Shown: positions 8,131-17,322, counted from the first letter of the stretch. The stretch is 64,000 nt of DNA from Caballeronia zhejiangensis (GCF_000698575.1 NZ_JFHD01000010.1:62001-126000), one strand, 5' to 3'. A program made the numbers and translations. The notes: a model not told the origin generated them from the sequence alone.

Positions 8131-9549
8131 ATGACCCAGCAGAATCAATCGCTCGAGCAACTGTTCGCCGAAGACCGCGCGCACTTCATGCATCCGTCCA
8201 CGCATGCACACGATCACGCGAGCGGCGCGCTGCCCGGCAAGATCGTCACGGGCGCGAAGGGCATCCGCATTCAGGATCATCAAGGTAAAAGTTATATCGA
8301 CGCATTCGCGGGCCTCTATTGCGTGAACATCGGCTATGGCCGCACCGAAGTAGCCGACGCAATCTATGAGCAGGCGAAGAAGCTCGCGTATTACCACACG
8401 TATGTCGGTCACTCGACCGATACGATCATCGAGCTGTCGTCGCGCATCATCGACTGGTCGCCCGAGGGCATGAAGAAGGTGTATTACGGCATGTCGGGAT
8501 CGGATGCGAACGAAACGCAGATCAAGATCGTCTGGTATTACAACAATGTTCTCGGCCGTCCGAACAAGAAGAAGATCATCTCGCGCGAGCGCGGTTATCA
8601 CGGTTCGGGCATCGTGACGGGCAGTCTCACGGGCCTGCCGAGCTTTCATCAGAACTTCGATCTGCCGATCGACCGCGTAAAGCACACGGTGTGTCCGCAC
8701 TGGTATCGCAAGGCGCCCGCCGGCATGAGCGAAGCGCAATTCACCGCGTATTGCGTCGATGAACTCGAAAAGCTGATTGCGAAAGAAGGCGCGGATACGA
8801 TCGCTGCATTCATCGCCGAACCGGTCATGGGCACGGGCGGTATCATCGCGCCGCCGCAAGGTTATTGGGAAGCTATCCAGGATGTTCTGCGGAAGCACGA
8901 CATTCTTTTGATCTCCGATGAAGTCGTGTGCGGCTTCGGCCGTCTCGGCTCGAAAATGGGCGCGCAGCACTTCGGCATCAAGCCCGATCTCATCACGGTC
9001 GCGAAGGGCCTGACGAGCGCCTATGCGCCGCTGTCGGGCGTGATCGTCGGCGAGAAGGTGTGGGACGTGATCGAGAAGGGCTCGCGGGAACATGGTCCGA
9101 TGGGACACGGCTGGACGTATTCGGGGCATCCCATTTGCGCGGCTGCTGCTATCGCGAACCTCGATATTCTCGAGCGCGAAAACCTGACGCAGAATGCCGC
9201 CGATGTCGGCGCGTATTTCCAGCAGCAATTGCACACGGCTTTCGATTCGCATCCGCTCGTCGGCGAAGTGCGCGGCGCGGGCATGCTCGCGGCGCTCGAA
9301 TTCATGGCCGACAAGGACGCGCGCACGCCGTTCGACGCCGCGCTGAAGGTCGGCCCGAAGGTATCGGCGGCAGCACTCGAACGCGGCGTGATCGCGCGCG
9401 CCATGCCGCATGGCGATATCCTCGGCTTCGCGCCGCCGCTCGTCACGACGCGTGAAGAAGCGGACGAAATCGTCGGCATCGTGAAGCAGGCCGTGGATGC
9501 GGTGGCGAACGAAGTTATCGGCTCGGCACTCGCTACGCAAGCGATCTGA
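8131..9549 (+). CDS. doeD: Diaminobutyrate transaminase DoeD (class III aminotransferase)
   Basis: 472-residue class III PLP aminotransferase. The Schiff-base lysine is in ITVAKGLTS (about K292), with ISDEVVCGFGR upstream for PLP contact. DoeD converts 2,4-diaminobutyrate to aspartate semialdehyde, the substrate of DoeC. Start ATG 8131 has AAGGAG about 7 bases upstream. It closes the ectoine cluster; no uptake genes follow. Confidence 0.88.
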   Translation: MTQQNQSLEQLFAEDRAHFMHPSTHAHDHASGALPGKIVTGAKGIRIQDHQGKSYIDAFAGLYCVNIGYGRTEVADAIYEQAKKLAYYHTYVGHSTDTIIELSSRIIDWSPEGMKKVYYGMSGSDANETQIKIVWYYNNVLGRPNKKKIISRERGYHGSGIVTGSLTGLPSFHQNFDLPIDRVKHTVCPHWYRKAPAGMSEAQFTAYCVDELEKLIAKEGADTIAAFIAEPVMGTGGIIAPPQGYWEAIQDVLRKHDILLISDEVVCGFGRLGSKMGAQHFGIKPDLITVAKGLTSAYAPLSGVIVGEKVWDVIEKGSREHGPMGHGWTYSGHPICAAAAIANLDILERENLTQNAADVGAYFQQQLHTAFDSHPLVGEVRGAGMLAALEFMADKDARTPFDAALKVGPKVSAAALERGVIARAMPHGDILGFAPPLVTTREEADEIVGIVKQAVDAVANEVIGSALATQAI

Positions 9550-9678
9550 TTCTCTTGAGTAGCGGTATGGGTAGTTGTGTTGGCAGAGGCTCGCGAAACA
9601 TTGCGGGCCCTTTTTGCGATTCTGAAGGAACGTGCGTTGCTGAGTAATCTTCGGTGCCCCATCGAAAGGAGATTCACG

Positions 9679-9912
9679 ATGAGCGAGAGCGAAGAGAAAC
9701 GCCATCAGCAACCGCATTCCGCGCCTCACCCGAATGCAGCGGAGATCGAACCGGAGAACCGTCGGCTCGATCAGCATCCGCATCAGACGGCGGAAGTGCC
9801 TTATGGATCGGGCAATGAGCCGGAAATTGCAGGAAAGGGCGGGCTTGACGCACAGAACGCAGATCTTCCCGATCCCGCGAACGAACAATCCAGGACGCCG
9901 GGCAAAGATTGA
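9679..9912 (+). CDS. Small disordered hypothetical protein
   Basis: 77 residues, rich in Glu, Pro, His, Asn and Gln, with no hydrophobic core and no recognised domain. ATG 9679 follows GAAAGGAGATTCACG, a strong ribosome binding site, which is the main support. It ends just before a bidirectional terminator and faces pqqA. Composition resembles the neighbouring protein at 10219-10419, suggesting similar stress- or desiccation-type small proteins, but no function can be claimed. Confidence 0.6.
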   Translation: MSESEEKRHQQPHSAPHPNAAEIEPENRRLDQHPHQTAEVPYGSGNEPEIAGKGGLDAQNADLPDPANEQSRTPGKD

Positions 9913-9937
9913 CGCATCGATTCGACGCGCCCATAAA

Positions 9938-9967
9938 ACAAAACGGCCACTCAGGTGGCCGTTTTGT
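9938..9967. terminator. Bidirectional rho-independent terminator
   Basis: Perfect 13-bp stem ACAAAACGGCCAC with a 4-base TCAG loop. A-rich and T-rich ends make it work for both strands: it lies after the gene ending at 9912 (plus) and after pqqA (minus). Confidence 0.85.
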
Positions 9968-9976
9968 CATTTCCGA

Positions 9977-10051
9977 TTAGCGCGTCGCGATATACATCGT
10001 GATTTCAAAGCCGAAGCGCATATCCGTGAAACTCGGGGTTTCCCACTTCAT
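9977..10051 (-). CDS. pqqA: PqqA, pyrroloquinoline quinone precursor peptide (solitary)
   Basis: 24-codon gene starting MKWETPSF and ending FGFEITMYIATR. The Glu16-x3-Tyr20 pair, whose side chains become PQQ after PqqE/PqqD-dependent cross-linking, is intact, as is the surrounding F-E-x-T-x-Y pattern of the family. GGAGG lies four bases before the ATG. Downstream is the terminator at 9938-9967. No pqqB, C, D or E gene lies nearby, so this is an orphan copy; the other genes would have to be elsewhere. The match over nearly the whole peptide makes chance unlikely. Confidence 0.88.
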   Translation of the reverse strand: MKWETPSFTDMRFGFEITMYIATR

Positions 10052-10218
10052 AGAGCCTCCTTGTGCAATGATTGGCCAGACGGATGCCGGGCCATTGCGC
10101 GGTTCTTCTGCTGCAGGCGCCGTGCAAAGCCGCGCATCCCAAATCGACGCACTTTAGATGCTAGCGCGAGAACAGGTATGACACGATTGGAAATTGCACC
10201 GGCGTTCATTTAAATTTT

Positions 10219-10419
10219 TTATAGCGGTCTCGGGCGATTTCCCGAATCGTCAGGTGTCGTGCCGATCTTGTCAGGATCATGGACCGGGTCGGGTTCCATT
10301 GCCTCTCCCGGCCGAGGGATGACCCGGTCTGCTTCAGCAGGGTCGATATTGCTCAGATTATTGCCTCCGGGCGCACGCGGCTTGTCGTGCGTATCGGGAG
10401 CTGCGGGTTTTTCGGCCAT
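10219..10419 (-). CDS. Small proline/aspartate-rich hypothetical protein
   Basis: 66 residues starting MAEKPAAPDTHDKPRAPGG, rich in Pro, Asp and Gly and predicted disordered. The start is set by GAGGAAAATGTA directly before the ATG at 10419. No domain recognised. It lies 100 bases downstream of the DUF2795 gene on the same strand and upstream of pqqA. Confidence 0.55.
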   Translation of the reverse strand: MAEKPAAPDTHDKPRAPGGNNLSNIDPAEADRVIPRPGEAMEPDPVHDPDKIGTTPDDSGNRPRPL

Positions 10420-10519
10420 TACATTTTCCTCGTCAAACACGTGCCTTGCGGAAAGATCGAAAGCGTGGGGCGGCAGGATTGAATGCCGCATTGCGGAATA
10501 AGCGAAAGTTATGTCGCTG

Positions 10520-10753
10520 TTACTCGACGCGCGTGGCTTCGCGCAGCACCGCATCTTCGCTGTCGAAATTGCGATCGGTCATTTTGTTGAGCACGGCCAA
10601 GACCTCGCCGTCCGCGCCATTGCTTTTCGCGAGCGTCAGAAGTTTTTCCTTGCCCATCGGATAGTCGGCGCCCTTTAGCACGCGCGCGATTTCTTCCGGG
10701 CGCGGCTCATCCGGATGCCGGTGATTCTGCGAATGCGCGGGATGCTGTGCCAT
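10520..10753 (-). CDS. DUF2795 domain small protein
   Basis: 77 residues; a disordered His-rich start (about 1-20) followed by the DUF2795 helix pattern at about 22-70, with VLKGADYPMGKEKLL, AKSNGADGEVLAVL and MTDRNFDS. These domains are small helical units of unknown function common in actinobacteria and proteobacteria. ATG 10753 follows AAAGGAGGCGGAA. The longer in-frame start at 10798 is not needed. Confidence 0.75.
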   Translation of the reverse strand: MAQHPAHSQNHRHPDEPRPEEIARVLKGADYPMGKEKLLTLAKSNGADGEVLAVLNKMTDRNFDSEDAVLREATRVE

Positions 10754-10874
10754 TTCCGCCTCCTTTTCGATTCGACGATAACCCTGACGATTCAGCAACG
10801 CGCGTACCCGTCACCGGGATCGGTTGATGCTGAATTGTCGATACGTTCCAACCGAAATCGAGGCGAGACATAAC

Positions 10875-11111
10875 ATGGCTATTGCAGCAGACCGCATCTC
10901 CGACACCGAAGTCAAGGTCGGCGAGATCATCTATAGCTTCGACACCAAGGCAACTGCCGATGGCTTTCAGCAATGCCTCGGCAGCGACTCGGTCGAGACC
11001 TGCGCGAAGAACCACGCGCCGGTGTCGACACGCGCCGTGGCCGATGAGAGCGGTGCGCCGAAGGGCGAGCCGGGCAGCATCATTTCACCGTCGCTGGGCG
11101 GCATGCCTTGA
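10875..11111 (+). CDS. Hypothetical protein
   Basis: 78 residues with two cysteines (QQCLGS, ETCAKN) and a Gly/Pro/Ser-rich tail. A GAGGCGAG before the ATG at 10875 is a fair ribosome binding site. It opens divergently from the DUF2795 gene and is convergent with the GGDEF/EAL gene. No family recognised. Confidence 0.55.
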   Translation: MAIAADRISDTEVKVGEIIYSFDTKATADGFQQCLGSDSVETCAKNHAPVSTRAVADESGAPKGEPGSIISPSLGGMP

Positions 11112-11120
11112 TGCACGCGG

Positions 11121-14042
11121 CTACAGTGCCGCGCTTGCCGTCGTCGCGCGCGGAGCGAGCGCGGTGCGTGTGAGCGCGTCGAGCGGCAGCGGCTTGTCGA
11201 AGAAATAGCCCTGCGCCTGCGCCGCGCCCATGTCGCGCAACACGGCGAGCGTCGCCGCATCTTCGACGCCTTCCGCGACGAGCGTCAGATCGAGCGATTC
11301 CGCCATGCGCACGATCGCGCGCACGATCGCACGGCTGCGCGGGCTTTCGGTCAGTTCGAGAATGAACGACTTGTCGATCTTGAGGCCGGTGAACTGGTAT
11401 TGATGCACATAACTGAGCGACGAAAAACCCGCGCCGAAATCGTCGAGCACGACAGACATGCCGTTGTCGGCCAGTCGCTGCATGGTGCGCCGCGCGAGAT
11501 CGGGCTCGGCCACGAGCGCGCCTTCGGTAAGCTCGAGGCACACGCGCGACGGCGAGACGCGATAGCGACGCAATAGCGCCAGAACGTCATCGGCGAATTC
11601 GGGGCGCGTCATGCTATAGCTGGAGCAGTTCACATGCACCGGCGGCCAGTGCGCGAAGCGCGCATTCGAGAGAATCGCGGCAACGCGTTCGAGCATGTAT
11701 AGATCGAGTCTGCCGATGAGCCTCAAGCCTTCGACCGAAGGAAGAAATTCACCCGGCCCGACGATATGGCCATCGGGTTGATGCCAGCGGATCAACGCTT
11801 CGAGCGCGACGATCTCACCGCTCTTTACGTCGACGATAGGCTGGAAATAAGGCAGCAGTTCGTCATCGCGCTTGATCGCATTGCGCAATGCGCCCTCACG
11901 TTCCACCTGGTCCGACACCTGACGTCGCAGTTCCTGATTGAACACGACGAAGCTGTCGCGTCCCGCATTTTTCACGCGATACATCGCGGTATCGGCGTCG
12001 CGCAACAGGTCGGCGGGCTCGGTATGGAACTGGCTGTCCGCGCTCACGATGCCAATGCTGCACGACGAAAACACGACATGCTCTTCGATGTGAAAGGGCA
12101 GATCGAACGCGGCCAGAATACGCTTGGCGATCGATACCGCATCGCGAACGTGTGCATCCGGGGAGAGCACGGCGAATTCGTCCCCGCCGAGGCGCGCGAG
12201 CAGATCCGTCGAACGCAGGCAATCGCGCAAGCGCGCCGCGGCCTGAACCAGCAGCATGTCGCCGAAGTGATGGCCGAGGCTGTCGTTCACGACCTTGAAT
12301 CGGTCGAGGTCGATGAACATCACCGAGAGTTGGTCGCCGCGCGTCTGATAGTCCTGCCATGCGCAGCGCAGCTTGTGCATCAGATGGCTTCGATTCGGCA
12401 AGCCCGTCAATGAATCGTGCGAGTTCTCATAAAGCAGGCGTGCGTTGACATCGTCGAGTTCGCGCGTGCGCGCCTGGACCCGCGCTTCAAGTTCGAGGTT
12501 CGCGGCATGCAGCGCTTCGGCATCGCGCCGACGCGAAAGCGCCGTATCGATATGCCGCGACACGAAGGTGAGCAGTTCCTGATCGCGCAGCGAATAGCGC
12601 ACGAGCGGCGAATAGCTTTGCACGGCGAGCACGCCGCGCACGACATCGCCATCGAAGAGCGGAATGCCGAGCCACGATCGCAGACGCACTTCGCTATGCT
12701 CGATCTCGAACGCGCCTTCTTCGATGAGACGCAGCGCCTCCGCATGATCGATCAGCCGCGCGCGCCGCTCGCGGATCACATATTCGGTGAGGCCGCGTTG
12801 TCCGCGTCGCGGCGCGGGGCGCTCCTGCACGATTTCATCGACGTAATACGGGAACGACACTTCGTCCGTTTCCGGTTCGATGAGTGCGATATAAAAATTG
12901 CGCGCGTAAAGCAATTCGCCGACGATCCCATGCAGGCTGCGCAAGAACTCCATCATGTCGCCGGGACGGCTCGACAATTCTGCGATCTGGTAGAGCGCAG
13001 CTTGCAGATGCTCGGATCGTTCGCGCTCGGCGATGCCGTGACGCAGCGCCGCGTTGAGCTTCGACAGTTCGGACGTGCGGTGCGCGACCTGCTCTTCGAG
13101 ATCGGCGCGATGCAGGATGCGGTCGAGCGCCATCGCCACATGTCGTGCGACGACCAGAAAGAGCGCGCGGTCCTCGACGGTATAAATGCGCGATACGTCA
13201 TAGACCTGCATCGCGAGCATGCCGAATACCTCGTCGCTCGCATTCTTGAGCGGCGCGCCCATCCAGAACTCGGGGCGGTCGCCGATGCAATAGAAATGGC
13301 CCGCGCGCTCCGCCGCGCAAATATCCCCGGCGGTGATGAAAAGCGGCTGCGCGCTCGTGAGCACGCGACCCGTCATCGAAAGACGTTCCGGATTCAGGAT
13401 GTCGTAGTTTTCGGCCGCGACGACGTCGGTATCGATGACGTCGACATAATACGGATACGTGATCTTGCCCGTCTTGCGATCGTAGAGTGCGAGATAGAAG
13501 TTCTCCGCGTCGATGAGCGTGCCGAGCCGTTCATGCACGCCGCGCAGAAAATCGGCGCGCTCGGGCACGGAACTCGCCAGATAGGCGATTTCATAAAGCA
13601 CGCGCTGCGTGAGTTGCGCGCGTGCGAGGGCATCGGCCTGCACGCGCTCGCCGAGCGTGCGCGCGAGTTCGGCGAGATGCGCGTCGTCGCGATGCGTGAC
13701 CGGCGCGAGCAGCCAGCCGAGCACGCTCTCGCCGCGTCCGGTCGGCCAGCAGTGCCAGCCGTTATCGATGCACACCTCCGTCAGGCGTTCCTCGGCGATG
13801 CCATGCGGCCATTCCTGCGCATCGGGAAGCGCTGCATCGCCGCGCCGCTCGAGATGCAACTGCTCGCCCGCGCGATACCACGCCCATTGCTGCGGGCAGC
13901 CCATCGCGGCGGCCTCGCGCAGCAATGCGTCGATCGATGACGCCACGCTCGCGAAAATCTTTTCATCGGTCGCCGCCACGGTTGCAGGCTCGACCGCGGT
14001 TGCGCGGGCAACCTGCGCGTCGTACGCGGGAAACACACTCAT
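11121..14042 (-). CDS. Double-GAF GGDEF/EAL cyclic-di-GMP protein
   Basis: 973 residues. Order: N-terminal region (1-130), GAF domain (about 150-310), coiled linker, second GAF (about 355-520), short coiled coil, GGDEF (about 550-710) and EAL (about 725-970). The diguanylate cyclase signature LGGDEF (about residue 618) and the phosphodiesterase LEALIRW (about 746) are both intact, so either activity is possible. No membrane segment, so cytoplasmic. Start ATG 14042 (MSVFPAYD) has CTGGAG six bases upstream. Stands alone, no partner genes adjacent. Confidence 0.88.
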   Translation of the reverse strand: MSVFPAYDAQVARATAVEPATVAATDEKIFASVASSIDALLREAAAMGCPQQWAWYRAGEQLHLERRGDAALPDAQEWPHGIAEERLTEVCIDNGWHCWPTGRGESVLGWLLAPVTHRDDAHLAELARTLGERVQADALARAQLTQRVLYEIAYLASSVPERADFLRGVHERLGTLIDAENFYLALYDRKTGKITYPYYVDVIDTDVVAAENYDILNPERLSMTGRVLTSAQPLFITAGDICAAERAGHFYCIGDRPEFWMGAPLKNASDEVFGMLAMQVYDVSRIYTVEDRALFLVVARHVAMALDRILHRADLEEQVAHRTSELSKLNAALRHGIAERERSEHLQAALYQIAELSSRPGDMMEFLRSLHGIVGELLYARNFYIALIEPETDEVSFPYYVDEIVQERPAPRRGQRGLTEYVIRERRARLIDHAEALRLIEEGAFEIEHSEVRLRSWLGIPLFDGDVVRGVLAVQSYSPLVRYSLRDQELLTFVSRHIDTALSRRRDAEALHAANLELEARVQARTRELDDVNARLLYENSHDSLTGLPNRSHLMHKLRCAWQDYQTRGDQLSVMFIDLDRFKVVNDSLGHHFGDMLLVQAAARLRDCLRSTDLLARLGGDEFAVLSPDAHVRDAVSIAKRILAAFDLPFHIEEHVVFSSCSIGIVSADSQFHTEPADLLRDADTAMYRVKNAGRDSFVVFNQELRRQVSDQVEREGALRNAIKRDDELLPYFQPIVDVKSGEIVALEALIRWHQPDGHIVGPGEFLPSVEGLRLIGRLDLYMLERVAAILSNARFAHWPPVHVNCSSYSMTRPEFADDVLALLRRYRVSPSRVCLELTEGALVAEPDLARRTMQRLADNGMSVVLDDFGAGFSSLSYVHQYQFTGLKIDKSFILELTESPRSRAIVRAIVRMAESLDLTLVAEGVEDAATLAVLRDMGAAQAQGYFFDKPLPLDALTRTALAPRATTASAAL

Positions 14043-14218
14043 CGGCGCTCCAGGCCATATTGCCGCCACGTCGGGCGGGTCTCGTTCAGCGACTGCGCTC
14101 GCACGCTGCTCCGGGCGCGCGTAACAAGCAAAGGCTCTATATGGGTAACGGCACGGAGCATACAGCCTTGAGCATGCGGTTCAAAAAAAGCCGCTCGTGC
14201 CGCAATGCATACGGGCAT

Positions 14219-15205
14219 TCATGCCGGATGCGCGGTTTCGACGCGATCGTGCCCGGTAAATCTCTCGCGATACGCCTGCGGCGACACGCCCAGCGAACGC
14301 AGAAAACCGCGCCGCATCGTTTCCTCGGTGCCGAATCCGCAGCGCGCGGCGATGCGCTTTACGGGAAGCGCCGTATCGCCGAGCAGGCGGCGCGCGGCTT
14401 CGAGGCGCATGCGTTCGATCGAGCGCGCGGGCGTCATGCCGGTTTGCGCGCGGTAATGGCGCACGAAGCTGCGCTCGCTCATGCCGACACGCGCGGCAAG
14501 CACGCCGACCGAAAGATCCGCCGCGAGATTTTCAGCGATCCACGCATGCAGCTCGCCGAAACGTTCGCCCGACTTCTGCAACGACAGCGCCGCGCTGAAC
14601 TGCGCCTGCCCGCCGGGGCGCTTGAGGAACACGACGAGATGGCGCGCGACGTCGAGCGCGAGCGCGCGGCCGAGATCGTCTTCGACGAGCGCAAGCGACA
14701 GGTCGATGCCCGCCGTGACGCCCGCGGATGTCCATACGTCGCCGTCGCGGATGAAGATCGGATCGGGCTCGACGTGGATCGCCGGGAAGCGCGTGGCGAG
14801 TTCCCCGCAGCGCGTCCAGTGCGTCACGGCGCGGCGTTCGTCGAGAAGGCCGGCGGCGGCAAGCAGAAACGCGCCCGTGCAAACGGACGCCGTGCGCCGC
14901 GCGTGCGCCGAACGCGCGCGCACCCAATCGACCAGTTCACGGTCGTGCACCGCTTCGTGCACGCCCCAGCCGCCCGCGACGATCAGCGTGTCGCACGCTT
15001 CGCTCGCATCGGGCAATGCCTCGCCGACGAGCCCCAGTCCCGCCGACGCGTTCACCGTGCCGCCCCGCGCAACCACGCGCGGCTGATACGGCCGCTGCAA
15101 GCCCGCCGCGACCGCCAGGTCATTGGCGGACGCGAACACCTGCAACGGGCCCGCGACGTCGAGCAACTGCACGTTGGGGAAGGCGAGCACGTCGATGGTT
15201 CGCAT
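14219..15205 (-). CDS. GlxA-family regulator (DJ-1/PfpI plus AraC HTH)
   Basis: 328 residues: class I glutamine amidotransferase-like DJ-1/PfpI domain (about 5-170, with SVCTGAFLLAAAGLL holding the conserved Cys) followed by an AraC/XylS double helix-turn-helix (about 215-320, ending SPQAYRERF). ATG 15205 is used; a TTG seven codons upstream is possible. Divergent from a DJ-1/PfpI enzyme gene 120 bases away, which it probably controls. Effector unknown. Confidence 0.82.
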   Translation of the reverse strand: MRTIDVLAFPNVQLLDVAGPLQVFASANDLAVAAGLQRPYQPRVVARGGTVNASAGLGLVGEALPDASEACDTLIVAGGWGVHEAVHDRELVDWVRARSAHARRTASVCTGAFLLAAAGLLDERRAVTHWTRCGELATRFPAIHVEPDPIFIRDGDVWTSAGVTAGIDLSLALVEDDLGRALALDVARHLVVFLKRPGGQAQFSAALSLQKSGERFGELHAWIAENLAADLSVGVLAARVGMSERSFVRHYRAQTGMTPARSIERMRLEAARRLLGDTALPVKRIAARCGFGTEETMRRGFLRSLGVSPQAYRERFTGHDRVETAHPA

Positions 15206-15325
15206 GGCGTTTTCCACGAAAGACAAGTTGGCGTAAAACGTGGGTTATGTGTCGAATTCGCCATAGCGTAGCGGCGTAGCATCGGTTCGTCCACACGAAA
15301 AACACGCTCGATCAAGGAGAAAACG

Positions 15326-16015
15326 ATGACGCTACATATCGGCCTGTTGCTTTTTCCTCGCGTGCAGCAACTCGACATGACCGGCCCCTACGACGTGTTC
15401 GCGCACATGGCCGACACGAAGGTGCATCTCGTCTGGAAGACGCGCGAGCCCGTCCGGTCGAGCGCCGGCATGATCCTGACGCCCGACGTGACCTACGCGG
15501 ATTGCCCCGTGCTCGATGTGCTGTGCGTGCCGGGCGGTTCAGGCGTCGGCGATCTGATGGAAGACGAGGAAACGCTCGCCTTCCTCCGCGAACAGGCGGC
15601 GGGCGCGCGCTACGTGACCTCGGTTTGCACCGGCTCGCTCGTGCTCGGCGCGGCGGGGCTTTTGCGCGGCAAGCGTGCGACGACGCACTGGGCGTATCAC
15701 GATCTGCTCCCGGATTTGGGCGCGATTCCGGTGCACGAGCGCGTCGTGCGCGACGGCAACCTGTTCACGGGCGGCGGCATCACGGCGGGCATCGATTTCG
15801 CGCTGACGCTCGCGGCCGAACTCGTCGGCGAGCACGAAGCGCAGGCGATTCAATTGCAGATGGAATACGCGCCGGCGCCGCCGTTCGACTCGGGCGATCC
15901 GGCGCGCGCGCCCGCCGCGGTCGCGAACGATGTGCGCGAGCGTTGCGCGCCGTCGCTGGCCGCGCGCAGTGCGATCACGGCGCGTGTCGCGGAACGGCTG
16001 AAATCGCATGCTTAA
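15326..16015 (+). CDS. DJ-1/PfpI family protein, isonitrile hydratase-like
   Basis: 229-residue DJ-1/PfpI protein with the nucleophilic cysteine in SVCTGSLVLGAAG and HWAYHDLL after it, the pattern seen in isonitrile hydratase InhA of Pseudomonas. InhA hydrates isonitriles to N-substituted formamides; the substrate here is inferred only. AAGGAGAAAACG precedes the ATG. Divergent from the GlxA-type regulator. Confidence 0.75.
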   Translation: MTLHIGLLLFPRVQQLDMTGPYDVFAHMADTKVHLVWKTREPVRSSAGMILTPDVTYADCPVLDVLCVPGGSGVGDLMEDEETLAFLREQAAGARYVTSVCTGSLVLGAAGLLRGKRATTHWAYHDLLPDLGAIPVHERVVRDGNLFTGGGITAGIDFALTLAAELVGEHEAQAIQLQMEYAPAPPFDSGDPARAPAAVANDVRERCAPSLAARSAITARVAERLKSHA

Positions 16016-16065
16016 TTCAAAATGCGCTTTGGTCTCATGCATGCGAAATGCAAAACGCCAAATGA

Positions 16066-16488
16066 CTAGAAGCGCTTTTGCATGAAGTAGCGCGGCTGAC
16101 CCGCATGAAAATCCGCGAGTTCGCCGAAAAGCTCGTAACCACAGCGCGCGTAGAGGGCGCGCGCTGCGGGGTTGACCGTATCGAGCCACGCGGCGCGGCA
16201 TCCTCGTTTTTTTGCTTCGCTTTCGGCGGCTTCGAGCGCGCGTGCGCCGAGTCCGGCGCCGCGCGCGTCCTCGCGTATCCACAGCCATTTCACGAAGAGC
16301 CAGTCCCACGCCGTGTAGCCTGCGAGCCCGCCCAGAAAGTCGTCATCGCGATAGAGCGACACCGCCAGATCGCGTTGATGGCTCGGCCCGAGTTGCGCGC
16401 GGTTGAACGCGGCAAGCCCGCCCGCGACGTCGCGCTCGAACGTCGCGTCGATCCAGTCGGTGATGGCGAGCGTGACGCCGGCGTTCAT
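16066..16488 (-). CDS. GNAT-family N-acetyltransferase
   Basis: 140 residues with a GNAT fold: beta strand LFVKWLWI then the acetyl-CoA loop EDARGAGLGARALEAAE (R/Q-x-x-G-x-G/A) and the C-terminal NPAARALYARCGYE. Substrate unknown. It starts 14 bases after the stop of the solute-binding-like gene on the same strand, so the two probably form an operon. Confidence 0.8.
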   Translation of the reverse strand: MNAGVTLAITDWIDATFERDVAGGLAAFNRAQLGPSHQRDLAVSLYRDDDFLGGLAGYTAWDWLFVKWLWIREDARGAGLGARALEAAESEAKKRGCRAAWLDTVNPAARALYARCGYELFGELADFHAGQPRYFMQKRF

Positions 16489-16502
16489 CGACGCGTGAGC
16501 GA

Positions 16503-17234
16503 TTACGCTGCCGGGGCAACCGATGCCCCCTTGATACCGTGCCGTGCAAGCGCAGCGGCGACGAAGCCCGAGCGCTTCACATCCTCCACGAAGTCGCGCA
16601 GATAAAGCGCGGCTTCGTCGCCGCGGCGCTTCGGCAAGCCCATCGCCTGCTGGATCACCATGAAGCGTCCGTCGAGCAGGCGCAGTCCGGGCGTGCGTGA
16701 CGCGTCGGCTTCGAGTTGCTGCTTCACGCCCGCGGCGACTTCGAGGCCGTCACGCAGGAAGGCTTCGACGACGGCCTGCGACGACGCCGTGCGTACGATC
16801 TGCGCATGCTTGATCTCGCGCGTGAGAAAGAGGTCATACGCGCTGCCCTTGCCGACCATGATGCGATTGCCTTCGCGATCCACATCTTCATTGCGCGTGA
16901 GCGGCGATGCCTCGCGCACGAGATAACAGCCTTCGATCAGCACGTACGGCGCGGTGAAGGCGATGCCCGCACCGCGCAGCGGATCGATCGCGAAGAAGCC
17001 GACGTCCGCGCTTTCGTTCGTGACGGCTTCGACCGATTCGGCGGCCCGGTCGAACGACGTGAAAGCGACAGGCACGCCGAGCCGCGACGCCAGCTCGCGC
17101 GCGATGTCCACCGATACGCCGCCCGGCTCGCCGCTGTCGGTGCGATGCGCGAGGATCGGATTGCCGAGATTGATCGACGCGCGCAGCGTGCCGGTCGGCG
17201 CGAAAGCGTTGAGCAAGGAAGAAGAAAGAGTCAT
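16503..17234 (-). CDS. Family 3 solute-binding-like protein lacking a signal peptide
   Basis: 243-residue periplasmic amino-acid-binding-protein fold (SBP_bac_3): GTLRASINLGNP, EPGGVSVDIARELASRLG and VGKGSAYDLFLTR are typical. The N-terminus MTLSSSLLNAFAPTG shows no signal peptide or lipobox, so it may be cytoplasmic. Upstream in-frame ATG at 17261 also gives none. No ABC permease or ATPase gene is near. Adjacent to a GNAT gene. Confidence 0.7.
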   Translation of the reverse strand: MTLSSSLLNAFAPTGTLRASINLGNPILAHRTDSGEPGGVSVDIARELASRLGVPVAFTSFDRAAESVEAVTNESADVGFFAIDPLRGAGIAFTAPYVLIEGCYLVREASPLTRNEDVDREGNRIMVGKGSAYDLFLTREIKHAQIVRTASSQAVVEAFLRDGLEVAAGVKQQLEADASRTPGLRLLDGRFMVIQQAMGLPKRRGDEAALYLRDFVEDVKRSGFVAAALARHGIKGASVAPAA

Positions 17235-17322
17235 GGTGTTGGTCGATGAGTTGAAGAGCATGGCGATACGAGCAATCCGATGCAGAATACGCGAACCGCA
17301 ACCGCTCTGCCAAAGGAACGAC

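Noticed and set aside
7855..9888. 677-codon open frame on the minus strand opposite doeC/doeD
   Set aside because: It runs antisense to two clearly recognisable enzymes, is Arg/His-rich as expected from GC-rich shadow frames, and has no domain.
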